Shown: positions 32,043 through 42,639 of the stretch, in pieces
Layout of the letters: every line of letters starts with the position of its first letter
How positions within the stretch are numbered: the first letter of the stretch is position 1
DNA from: Lasiosphaeria ovina
Lineage: Eukaryota; Ascomycota; Sordariomycetes; Sordariales; Lasiosphaeriaceae
Length of the DNA stretch: 64,000 bases
Assembly: GCA_033439765.1 (NCBI GenBank)
Contig: JAULSN010000004.1
Location: 4,598,001-4,662,000, forward strand
Direction: 5' to 3'
Position numbers and translations under genes: made by a program
Notes under the pieces: generated by a model
The model's input: only the letters and a program-made list of their open reading frames with translations
Told to the model about the DNA's origin: nothing
Databases searched by the model: none

Positions 32043-33607
32043 GTCAAGGCGAGAACGCGGGGAGTCGCGTCTTATGTTCTGCTGTGCCTAGCAAAACTGT
32101 AAATAAGGTATTCACCCGAAGTATTGATCTGCTACTAACTTTAAGCTAGTACGCATAATACAATGATAGAATAAATTTGATACCTACCTATGAAAGAATG
32201 TGAAAGTCTTAATATTTTGATCTCTGCTGACCGACGGCCCGACATCAAACCCAAATCCTGCCCCGTCACTTTCCGTGACCCAACCACTCGTCAAAACTCC
32301 ACATGTACGAGGGAACCCAATTGTTGTTCCCATCCAGGCAGCACGTGCCAACGGCAGATGCAATGAAACCGGAAGCCCATTGACAGTACAGCACTCCGCT
32401 CTCGGTGCACGCCATCTCCCCGCCGCCGGGACATTTGCTGGCGAGAAGTCTGATAGACCCGCAACGTGCTTCTAATAGACGCGTAATTAAACACAATACA
32501 AAAGTGTAAAAACTCCTATTTAGCATTGCAGGTTGCCAGAAGAACAGGGAGAACTGATTAGAATGCTCATAGGTGGATATTTGGTTCTCATTTGATCTTC
32601 AAGTCATAAGACTCGCACAATCATTGGCTCTTCACTTCCAGGTATCATAACTTGGGTCTCGTAACCTATCATTCGGCTATTTCGTCAAGGGCTAAGCACA
32701 GCGGTGCAGAGAGTTGCCGATGAAAGAGCTGTACTTCTGTAAGTTCACTGAACTCAAATATGGACTTTCGGACACGTCTCCCAGGCAGCTACTCTGATTT
32801 GTATTCCGAGTCAAGCCGTTGTGCCGATTCTAGGGAAAAAAAAACTATGCCCTGAAGAAAATTGGAAAACCATCAAGTGAACTCCCTCAACAAGGGAAAC
32901 ACGTTAAAGCAATGTCGACAAATCCAAACATGCGACCATAAATATACGGATATGTAAGGTACGGTAGGTAGGTACTAATCTCTCTTTCCCGAAGGCACGG
33001 CTCTTTTCCGTGCCGCTCCGCCGCTTTCTATTGGCTGCAGCCACAATGTGGAGTCTCGGATTCTTTCACTTCAGCTGAAAACCCTCCCTAGCGCCTTCGC
33101 ACCGAAGGGTCTGAGCTTTGCTGAGATAAGTTATCCCCCAGATCTGGGAAAGTGCACCTGAGATCGTAGATCGGCGCTCGGTAGTGGCTTGGCGGGGCGG
33201 CCAACCCAATTGTGCAAGGGCAAGGGAATTGGAACCGGGAAACGATGCACAAGCAAGCGATTCTAGCGCTTTTACGTCATCACCCATCAAGCTTTTACGC
33301 CGCGCCGTGTTGCGTTGGGCAGCACCAACAATTTCCTTCCGAAACATATCCTCCAAAGTGTTAGACATCCTCTGACGGCAGTACGCGTCCGTCCTGCAAC
33401 AGCTTCATTCTTCAGCTCCCGTGCATTCCATTTGCCAACAACCCGCAGGGGTCCGGCCGTCCTAACGCCCAGCTGCCGAAGCCAAGCAGGAGCCACCGCT
33501 GTTTGCTGCTGCTGCTGCTGCTGCTGCGCCGTTTCCCAGCTCCCCCATTCGAGCTGAACCAAAAGATTTTCGATACATTCTGCTTGCAAACCCCCCCTCA
33601 GGACGGC
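32043..33607. other. Spacer upstream of PNS1, no gene
   Basis: AT-rich in its left half with no credible frame. A GGTAGGTAGGTAC run lies near 32962-32974, and a (GCT)8 trinucleotide repeat at about 33505-33528 is in the probable leader of PNS1. Confidence 0.5.
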
Positions 33608-35414
33608 ATGTCGGGCGCGTACGGCGGCGAGGCTGCCAGCTACAACAACCCGCAGTATCGTCCCCCTCCTCCTCCTCCGAACTCCTACCAGATGCAGCCG
33701 CCGCAGAATGGATACTACAATAACACGCCCCAGCAGCCCAATGGCTACAACGGTGGTGGCCAGTACGCCCCGCCAGCATACCCGCCTCCCCAAAACCAGG
33801 CCGAACCCAAGTTCAACGGCAACTACGGCGCAGGAGGGCCGCCGCCGACTTTTGATGAGGTCTTCCAGGTGCAGAAGCCGAAATGGAACGATCTCTGGGC
33901 CGGCATCCTGTTCCTCATCACCTGTGCCGGGTTTGTGGCCGTTTCGGCCATATCGATTCAGGGCTACGGTACGTCTAAGCTGCCCCAGGCCTTTCCTCCC
34001 TGGGGTACCAATGCATCCCGAGAAGCGTGTGTGCTGACATGGCGGTGTCGTTAAAACAGCGGCCACACGGCGAGAGAACGGGGGCGGCCTCAACGGCCAG
34101 GCCAACAACTTCGGACTGACTACGCACACCATCTACCTGTTTCTATGGGTGCTAATAACAGCAATCACGCTCAGCTACGGCTACATCTGGCTTGCCCGCA
34201 TGTTTACCAAACAATTCATCTGGATCACGGGCATTCTGAACATTGTGTTCGGCCTCGCCACTGCCATCTATATGCTGACGCAGAAGTACTACTCGGGCGG
34301 CATTGTCTTCATCATATTCTCCGCCTTCATGATTTTTGCCTTCATATCCTGGATTCCAAGGATCCCCTTCAGTGCCCTGATGCTCAAAACCGCCATTGAC
34401 GTCTCCAAGAACTACGGCCATGTCTACGCCGTCAGCGCAATTGGAGGGTTCCTGGGGACGGTGTTTGCCGCGTGGTACTCGGTTACTCTGGTTGCCGTCT
34501 ATGTCAAGTACGAGCCGAGCACGAACAACCCTGCCTGCAACCAAGGCGCTGGCGGCTGTGGTAGTGGCAAAGTCATAGGTCTGATTGTCTTCATCACATT
34601 TGCCTCGTACTGGATATCGGAGTGGCTCAAAAACACGATTCACACAACCATCTCCGGCGTGTATGGCTCTTGGTACTTCAATTCGCGCAACCTCCCGACC
34701 AAGGTTACACGTGGTGCGCTTAGACGGTCTCTCACCTACAGCTTTGGCAGTATCAGTCTCGGCAGCTTGGTTGTTGCCATCATCAACATGCTGCGTCAAG
34801 TGTGCTCCATTGCTCAGCAGCAGTCGGCCGCAGACGGGAACATCGTCAGCACAATCCTCTGGTGTGTCCTCGGTTGCCTCATCGGTCTCCTCGATTGGGC
34901 GGTGCAGTTCATCAATCGCTATGCCTTCTCCCACATTGCTCTGTACGGAAAGGCATATATTCCCGCCGCCAAGGATACCTGGAAGTGAGTATATGCACAC
35001 CCTCTCTGTTGTACCCTTTTCGAAAGGGCCATGAGTCTGATACTTACTCTCTCATTTAGAATGATCAAGGACCGGGGCATTGACGCTTTGATCAACGAAT
35101 GCCTCATTGGCCCTGTCTTGAGCATGGGCGCCACCTTTGTCGGCTATGCCTGCGCTTTGCTGTCCTATGTCTACATGGTGCTCACACACCCAGCCTACAA
35201 CTCAGGTGGCGGCTTTACTCCTGTTGTTGTGGCTTTCTCCTTCCTTATTGGGCTGCAGATCTGCAACATCTTCACGACTCCGCTGAGCAGCGGCATCGAC
35301 ACGATTTTCGTTGCGTCAGCCTGGGATCCTGATGTCCTCATGCGAGACCACCCCGACCTATACAATCAAATGGTCCAGGTCTACCCCCATGTGCAGGAGG
35401 CCATCCATGCTTGA
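33608..35414 (+). CDS. PNS1: Choline-transporter-like protein Pns1
   Basis: Multi-pass plasma-membrane protein of the CTL/SLC44 family; yeast Pns1 is the named relative, though its own substrate is unsettled. Three exons: 33608-33968, 34060-34984 and 35060-35414, 546 residues (yeast 539). The N-terminal 75 residues are Pro/Gln/Asn/Tyr-rich and cytosolic. The first TM (LWAGILFLITCAGFVAVSAISI) is followed by a large external loop and about nine further TM helices. The CTL core near DWAVQFINRYAFSHIALYGKAY and the C-terminal part ICNIFTTPLSSGIDTIFV with WDPDVL fit the family. Introns are 90 and 75 bases. I chose the ATG at 33608 because codons upstream come from a (GCT)n repeat without family likeness. 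Confidence 0.95.
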
Positions 35415-36057
35415 TTACCTAGACCTCATAGACCGAACCAGTTTGAAGGGCATGGAGCTTAATTGGTTGTAATTGGGGCTTTATTCTGCATTAGAATGCA
35501 CGCCGCTCTCGTCTACACTTAGATAATAACCTGGAAGCAGTCTAGTAATGAATTATTGCAATAATCGCACCAAATGATAAATGATCAAGGCCGCGATCTA
35601 ATAACTCTGAATCGCCGATATGTATCTCTGTGTGGTAACTAGCAGTGTCAGGCGTTAGTAAACTAGGTGTTGCTGATACTCCCTTTTTTGATCTAACAGA
35701 GACGTAGCGATACCATTTTTACCTAGTATTATGGTGACTGGAGTAGGTGCACATGGTACAGGATCAATATTTGCTGCTCTGACTGAGGAGGGAAATTTTT
35801 GCGACATTTAAGTAAACTGATACCCCTTTCCACGGTTTTAAGATGTTAGAATGAACAGCAAAGAGCTTGAATGTGGTAGTTCTGTGTGAAGGGAGTGTAT
35901 TTTTGTGTCTGCGAAGCTAATTCTATTTCCTGTGATTTCGAGCCCCTTCTCTCATGTGAACCGTCACCCCTATCTTCACCATCCGCCTTATTTCACTGTC
36001 CCCAAGCCCTCCTCTCCAAAGCTAAGATAATACCTCAGGCCGTTACAAATGATGCGA
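35415..36057. other. Convergent spacer, no gene
   Basis: Lies between the stops of PNS1 (plus) and the BYS1-type gene (minus). AT-rich 3' flanks; nothing else seen. Confidence 0.6.
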
Positions 36058-36522
36058 TCAAGCGCACAGCGTCAAGGTGATGTCCTTCTCGGCCGTGCAC
36101 ACCTTGACCTGGCTGCCGGCCGGCGGCGTACCGTTGGGCCAGTCGATGACGGGGCACGAGGCGTCGGCGCTGGCCTCGACGAGCCGGCTGCCGGCAAACG
36201 CGTCGCCGAACACGTCCGACAGGTCGTAGTACACGCCGTCGTTGATCAGGCTGTACGCGAAGATGGTCTGCGGCTGCCCCGTGTACAAGCCGTCGGCCGT
36301 CTTGGTGATCTTGAGCGCCTTGCCCCCCGTCACCGGGTCCCGCGTGAACTCCTCTGCGTATGAGCCTGTACCCGCTGCTAGTGTGAACGGCCCGGCGATG
36401 TTCTGCCCGACGCTCCACAGCGTCACGGGCGCGCTGCACCTGTTCACCACGCGCGCGCTGCCGAAGGCCGAGGCCAGCGGAGCCGCGGCCGCGAGGGCGA
36501 GGATGGTGAGTGTGTTGAGCAT
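36058..36522 (-). CDS. BYS1-type small secreted protein
   Basis: A 154-residue secreted protein of the BYS1 (Blastomyces yeast-phase) / thaumatin-like fungal family; molecular role unknown. Residues 1-19 (MLNTLTILALAAAAPLASA) form a clean signal peptide with cleavage expected after Ala-Ser-Ala. The mature part starts FGSARVVNRCSAPVTLWSVGQ, as expected for the family's beta-sandwich, and contains YAEEF, ALKITKT and QTIFAYSLINDGVYYDLSDVFGD. Four Cys remain after cleavage (NRCS, ASCPV, KVCTA, TLCA), enough for two disulfides. Single exon. A pyrimidine-rich leader lies upstream. Confidence 0.88.
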   Translation of the reverse strand: MLNTLTILALAAAAPLASAFGSARVVNRCSAPVTLWSVGQNIAGPFTLAAGTGSYAEEFTRDPVTGGKALKITKTADGLYTGQPQTIFAYSLINDGVYYDLSDVFGDAFAGSRLVEASADASCPVIDWPNGTPPAGSQVKVCTAEKDITLTLCA

Positions 36523-39096
36523 GTTGGGTGGTGGAGATGGGGTTGTGGTGTGTTGAGTGGTTTGAATTTGTTTGAGCTTTGTGAGTTGGGTTGGTGTGGA
36601 TTTTGTGTATGAGCGAGTGATGGCTGTTGAGGGAGTGGCGAGGGAAGATTGAGACGTCTCACGAGGGGAGAGGTCGAGGGGTTTTATATCTTTTCATCGA
36701 CACCACCGTCCCGCGGCTGGCTACGATATGATCCTCGTGTTGTAGGTTGCCATGTTCGGCGCGGCGCCACTCGGATCTTGCTGCGGTTTCTGAAAGCAGC
36801 AAGCAGCGGGTGGGTCGCTTGCGAGGCGCAAGAGAACAACAGCCACGCTCTCACCTCATGGGGCTCTTACCATACGGCATATTACGCGTCTCTTAAAAGA
36901 CATGTCGCGCTGGCGTGACGGCCATTCGCAACGGACCCTTAATAATAGGTCCGAATTGGGGTTTCCAAATAGGTAACAAAAAGGCATGTCAAGTAATTAC
37001 TGGAATACGAACTTTCAGTCGAGCCCAATGGATTACCCGACAGTGAGAGGTGGGTAGGCAGCGAAAAAGAAGCGGGTGCGACCCACAGAATCCTCTCGTT
37101 GGCTGGCTGGGTTGAATACGAAAGGCACAGAGGAGCCGGCCAGTCAGGTGAGCCCCCCACCGTCACCGTCTGTTGGCACCTTATGACGGGGTGCATCTGC
37201 AGATCCGTCCTCCCGAGCCGGGTAAGCTGGCCTGCATCATACGTGAGTGGGAATATATTTTAGTCAGAAAATAGAAAACCCCATAGATGCGCAGGCCTCA
37301 GCTGACTCTCCAAGGCATCGTTGGGCATCGCACAGTCACATCGCGGACTCGGGCTTGACCTTGACCTCGCCCTACACGTGTAAACACAGAGGCTTCGGTA
37401 GATCCGAGGCGGAGCCCGACTGCGGACCGCTGGTCCCCCCGCCTTGCCGATCTTTTCCTCGCCGAGCTTGCCGGTCAGCTTGAATGCGTATTCAGCCGCC
37501 AAGGGATGGATGCCCTACAACATTTAGGCCAGTGTGCCGACACGCGCCTGCTTGTTATTTGATGGAAACCGAGGTTCGAAAAAAATTATGAACAATTCTG
37601 TGTCTAGTTTGAAATTCTGTGAGGGTTCATCTGCCCACAGAGACGTTGAAGGTGGTAACCCAACGAGGTAGACACTACTACAACAACTATTAATGATACG
37701 CAAAAGGATAATGGCATGATGAGGGGCAATAAGTTGAGATTGCAATCATGTGTTCCAAAACGGGGCTGAATTTCGCCGTGTTATTGCGGGCAGACTGGAA
37801 CACGCACTCGGTTGTTGGTTGTCGATCTGCCGTCGTTGCCGAATGTCACCAAGAAAACAATTGCGGCTCGTATCTGCAGTTCTATGTCTTGGCATGACGT
37901 TCTGCTCCCAGCCCACCACTTGTCGCCGTTGGGAACTTGGTATGTCAGGTGAGCAGTGTCATACGATTAAGCAAAACTCCGATCCTTTCAAATTTTAACG
38001 GAACCAGAACTTGAATCCGTTTAGGTGTTGAGGGAGGATTTTATTCTTTCGTCCTCCTATAAACTCTCTAGGTACTGTCCATAATTTCCAGCCGCAGACC
38101 CATAATTGGATTCGGTCTTTGACAGCTAACTGAAGACGGCGTAATTAAAATACTAATTCAACCTCCATCTCAACTTTACTCTGATACTCATTCCGCAAAA
38201 GGGTTAAACTTGCGCTGATTGTCTGCCTTGACTCCACGGGGCCTTCCCTGCTGCCGCCGTAGCATCTCTGGTCGATGTGTACCTAGGAAGGTAGTTATTT
38301 GTTCAATTATTCCCGTGTCTCCTAATGGGAGTCTTCTGAAATCGCAAGCCTTCCTCACTAAGTGCTTTGATCATCTATTGACTAACACCATACTACTCAT
38401 TCTTTTCCTTCATCTGAGTAATTACACTTGGAGGGTACTTGATACTCTCGAGAAAGCCGAGTTTCTTTGGATTTGAAACCGATTTCTGACGACTATATCA
38501 TTTCCATGCAATGACGTCTTTTGTGAGGAAAAGCGGGAACTAACAGCTTAACAGTCATGGAGTTGATTTGATAAAACTGGGCCTATAGGGTATTGAGTAG
38601 ATTGTAAATATTCCTTCAATAGGTATGTCGAGCTATTCTGTCCGGGATACGGAGTAGCTCCAAAGGCCTCAGATTGCTCCCAGTAACGTTATACACAGTC
38701 TTTGTTAATAAAAATATACAATTCAAACCAAGTTCGCTCAAATATGGCGCACTGCTTCACGATCAGAGAACAAACTTCGCACTCATAAGAGTGCTTTCGT
38801 TGACCCCTTTGTTTACTCACCGTGGGGGCCGAAGCGAGGGTGGGTAGGGGTTGATTTCGAGTTGGGTTCTAGTGTGGGGCTAGGGTCTTCGATTTAGACG
38901 CCGGGATGAAAGTTCTGCCCACCGTCCCCGCCTGAATTCTTTTTGGGATTTGGGCCTGACGGGACTTTCACACTCCAACCTTGTGTCCCTGAACCAGCTT
39001 GACTCGCAAGACTGCGAATCTTTGCCGAATAACCGCTACTTCTCACTGGAAATTTCGAGCAAAAGGATATTCGCCATCCCAGCCAAATCCCAAAAC
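36523..39096. other. Gene-poor block, nothing supported
   Basis: About 2.5 kb between divergently transcribed BYS1-type gene and NOB1. The middle (about 37.9-38.8 kb) is AT-richer. No open frame resembles a protein. The last 150 bases are probably the NOB1 leader: an in-frame codon start at 38950 lies upstream, but the conserved protein starts at 39097. Confidence 0.5.
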
Positions 39097-40835
39097 ATGG
39101 AACAGCCCGCGACCGAACCCGCGACCGAGCCCGTTGCTCAGGTGGTGGAGGTTATTAACCCCGCCCCCACCACAGCGCTCGGCGACCCAACCCACTCGAC
39201 GACATCACCTATTCCGGCGCCGGCAACACCAGCCAAAGCCGTGCACTGCCTGGTCTTGGACGCTAATGCCATAATAAAGAACGATCCTACGGTGTCTACT
39301 CTGATTGCTCAAGCAGACGAACTCTACACGATCCCGGCCGTGGTGGCAGAAAGTATGTCTTGGACTATGGAAGCGCCGCCATCTTGATTCTAATCCAAGA
39401 GTGCCGCAGTCCGTGACGAGGCGACGAGATCTCGGTTCGAGATAACCTTGCGACCATTTATCAAAATCAGAACCCCAAGACCCGAGTCGGTCCAATTCGT
39501 CACCGGCTTTGCGCGGCGGACGGGCGACCTGCAAGTCCTCTCGGCGCCAGATCTGCATCTTCTTGCCCTGACCTACGATTTGGAATTAGAGAAAAATGGC
39601 GGTGACGTACGCTCTTTAACCCTACCAATTTCGGTCCTTTTTCTTTTTTTTTTTTAGCATAAAGTCACATCTAATACATGGATATACAAACAGTGGCGGC
39701 TTAGGCGTGAGCCAAACCAGAAAACCATTAATGGAAAGCCTCCTGGAGCCGTGGAAGCTACGCAGGAAGGGCAAAGCACCACAGCCGAGGAAGTCGACCT
39801 AGCAACTGAGCAATCGGAGACTGATGCAGAGGTAGCAAAGGAAGCAGATAGCAGTGTTGCACTGGAGGATGCTCCCAAGGCGGCTGCAGAAGTGAACGAC
39901 ACCGTGGTTGAGCCAAAAGAGGAGGCCAGCGAAGCCCTAGTGCAGGCTACAACGAACGAGCTGGAAGAACAGCTGGAAGACCTTGACCTGGGCGGCCAAG
40001 TTAGCAAGGACGCAGCTGTCGATGCACCGGAGGAAGCAGAAGGGTCCGAATCAGAGTCTGAAGAGGACGATGGTGCGGGAGAGTGGATAAGTGAGACTCC
40101 CGAGGCGCCTTTGCTGCTCTTTGCCGTAACCTGGCGAATGCTAACACTGAATTCAACCAGCTCCAAGCAATATAAAGAAGCACCAGGCCCGCGAAAATAC
40201 CCATAAAGCGCCACAGCCGATTCAGCGAACCCTGAAGGCTGCCCTGATCACCGCTGATATGGCTATGAGAAACGTGGCATTGAGGATAAACCTGAAGTAA
40301 GTGAAAAGTTGTCTTGACCTGCAGTTGAGTATGCTAACCAACGAAATGTAGTCTCTTGGATACTGGCTTCTCTCGCATCACTTATTTGAAGACATGGGTT
40401 CTTAGGTGCCATGGCTGCTGGAAGGTTTGCAAGGACATGTCAAAGCAGTTCTGTCCTTCTTGCGGACAGCCGACTCTGACGCGGGTATCCTGCTCCACGG
40501 ATGCCTCAGGAAGCTTCAAACTGCACCTCAAGAAGAACTTCCAGTACAACAACAGGGGAAATGTGTACAGCATTCCCAAGCCCACACACGGCTCGGCAAG
40601 CGGCAAGCTCGCAAACGTCAAGGGAGGTGGCAAGCAGGGGTGGGGAAGCCAGCTTATCTTGGCCGAGGACCAAAAGGAGTACAGCAAGATACTCGAAGAA
40701 GATCGCCGGACGAGATACCGAGACCTTATGGACGAGGATTATCTGCCGAGCATCCTGACCGGTTCTAGGAATTCGGGCCATGGGAGGCCCAAGGTGGGAG
40801 CGCCTCGCAATGTCAACGCGAAGAAGAGGGTCTGA
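39097..40835 (+). CDS. NOB1: 20S pre-rRNA endonuclease Nob1
   Basis: Cuts the 3' end of 18S rRNA (site D) in late cytoplasmic pre-40S particles. Five exons: 39097-39352, 39410-39606, 39694-40090, 40161-40296 and 40352-40835, 489 residues. The PIN nuclease domain begins CLVLDANAII with D55, continues through IPAVVAEIRDEATRSRF (E85/E89) and has TGDLQVLSAPDLHLLAL (D125, D133). A low-complexity acidic region spans about 180-280. WITPSNIKKHQ, a Nob1 signature, is formed by splicing exons 3 and 4. The zinc ribbon is C348-x2-C351 and C363-x2-C366, and the Gly/Lys-rich C-terminus with FQYNNRGNVYSIPKP follows. Introns are 57, 87, 70 and 55 bases. Intron 2 holds a T-run before its body and a distal CAG acceptor chosen because it yields DWRLRREP. 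Confidence 0.96.
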
Positions 40836-41468
40836 TTGCAAATTTCGGCGAGAGAGGCGTACATTGACATTGGCCCAGTGATAGAAAGGATGTCAATGAG
40901 TACCTAAGCCATTTTGTCTGCACCGCCCTTATCTAGCTGTTTCTGAAAACGGCTCACATGAAAAAAGTGCCAACGTGACGCCAACCGCCAACCCACAAAG
41001 CCTGACCCAAAGCAAACGCCGTCCTTTCCAGAACCAAGCCGTAACCAGCCCTGACGGCCAGAAGTGAAGTTGGGGCATTCCCAACGCGCACTGGGCGACT
41101 CCAATAGCCGCCATATTACTACCTGACAATACATTCTCGGCGAATGTCCCTGCTACTCGGTTTCTGGTCGGCGATTCGCCAGTACCGACGGCTAGCGCGC
41201 CGAACCATCGTTCCTTCGAGATAAAAGACAAAATTGGTTTGAGTGTCCTACTCAGCAAGGTCGTAGAAAAGTTTGAGTGGGTTTCCCAGAGCCGCAAGCA
41301 TGTCGCAAGCGTAAGCCCGCCGCCCAAGCCGTCGTTGTTGCAATGCTCGTGGTGCCCAAAATAATCGGGTCGCTTTCTATTGCTTGCCAGCCTCTGCAGG
41401 TGGTGAAATAGTGGTTGTCAACTTCCATCCTGTTTGCTTGTAGGTCATAACCACCAGCATCGACCTAT
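40836..41468. other. Convergent spacer, no gene
   Basis: Lies between the NOB1 stop and the NOP10 3' end. Nothing supported; an unlocated short last exon of NOP10 could fall at the right edge. Confidence 0.5.
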
Positions 41469-41714
41469 CTACCCTACTGGGGAGACACGGGAAAGGGGAC
41501 AAGGGAAAAGGAAAACCAGGTTCGAGAGGAAGAACGCACTGTTGTTCTCAATCAGGATCGCGTAACGCTTCTTCAGCGCAATCCGGTGGCGCGACCACTT
41601 GTCGTCGGGCGAGAAGCGCGCCGGGTGCGCCGACTTGGTCACCTGGCCGCCCAGCACCTTCTTGAGCGAGTACTGGCGCCCACCGTGGCCGTCGGGGATG
41701 AACATGAGATGCAT
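41469..41714 (-). CDS. NOP10: H/ACA snoRNP protein Nop10
   Basis: Small core protein of H/ACA ribonucleoproteins, which guide pseudouridylation of rRNA in the nucleolus and bind Cbf5. From the ATG at 41714 the frame begins MHLMFIPDG, followed by [26 protein letters not shown] and ALKKRY, which is unmistakable Nop10. The family length is about 58-64 residues. This frame runs to 81 codons because after ILIENNS it continues with a hydrophobic, phenylalanine-rich tail. A GTGCGT donor sits exactly at that point (about 41547), and CCCAG or GTAG acceptors lie near 41470-41480, so a short 3' intron followed by a codon or two is more likely than the long tail. The first 57 residues are certain, the end is not. 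Confidence 0.88.
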   Translation of the reverse strand: MHLMFIPDGHGGRQYSLKKVLGGQVTKSAHPARFSPDDKWSRHRIALKKRYAILIENNSAFFLSNLVFLFPCPLSRVSPVG

Positions 41715-42639
41715 CGTGACTGGGGATTTGTTCGGGGGTTTATCGGTCGATCGAACTGGACCGTTTGCGGGTGGGTGGGCGAGTTTGTTGCTGTTGAAGT
41801 TGGCTTCAGATTTCCGATCTTCTTCGCTCTGCTGCAAATATTTTTCTTTGCGAGAAAAAAGGCTGGCCCCACCCCGCCGCTCAATTGACGCCTTGCCCGT
41901 TTAGGGCAATCTGTGGGGCGCGCTGTGCTTGCTGGTTTCTGGAAACCTTGGGCCCCACAGCTGCGCAGTCGTGCCTAACGGCTGGGTATCTACGGGGAAG
42001 GTAAGAGCAACCACTGTCACTGCAGCCCAATTTTTGGGCAACGGTACCCAACCCACCACTCTTGGAAAAAAAAAAAAAAAAAAAAAAAAAGAAACGATAA
42101 TTTTAGTAAGATTACATTTCACTACTCCAACTGGAAGTATTTTTTCATTGAGCCAAGAGTTCAAGCTGCTTATTTATTCTTGGAATTGGTAACCACGCTC
42201 TTTTCGTCACTGAAAGAAATACTGAAAAGAGTGGACTCTGTTCTGTTCAAGCCGCTTACTCGGGCGCCTCACAACATGGAGTCACCAAAAAAACGAGGAA
42301 GCTGTATGTGCGACAATAGCATCTTTTTGTGGTCATCAGGCGTTACAGCTGGGTCGGTCTGGAGACCCGTGAGACTACACTAAGAAAGTACAGGAAGAGA
42401 AGAGAAAGAAGATCCTACACAGATTACACGGAAAATACACTCGAAAGCGGAAGAGGAAGAAGAAGAGATAACCCCGTCCGTGCTTGGGGTGCCGTGATAG
42501 AGGACCCCCGAGACCCAGAACCGTTCCTTCCCTTATACCAGAACGCCGAAAAGAACATCTGTCACGAAACATTTATCATCTTCGTCATGATCATCGTTAC
42601 ACGAGCCGCCCGGTGTTAAATCGGGCTGCTCTCGCTCGT
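41715..42639. other. NOP10 promoter side, A25 run
   Basis: Holds the NOP10 leader and promoter on the left, an A25 homopolymer at about 42066-42090, and the 3' flank of the next minus-strand gene. No gene supported. Confidence 0.5.
42066..42090. repeat. A25 homopolymer
   Basis: A run of about 25 A, non-coding, preceded by CTTGG and followed by GAAACG. Confidence 0.9.

Noticed and set aside
34152..35000. 282-codon frame antisense to PNS1
   Set aside because: Asp/Glu/Arg/Gly-rich mirror of transmembrane codons; an expected shadow.
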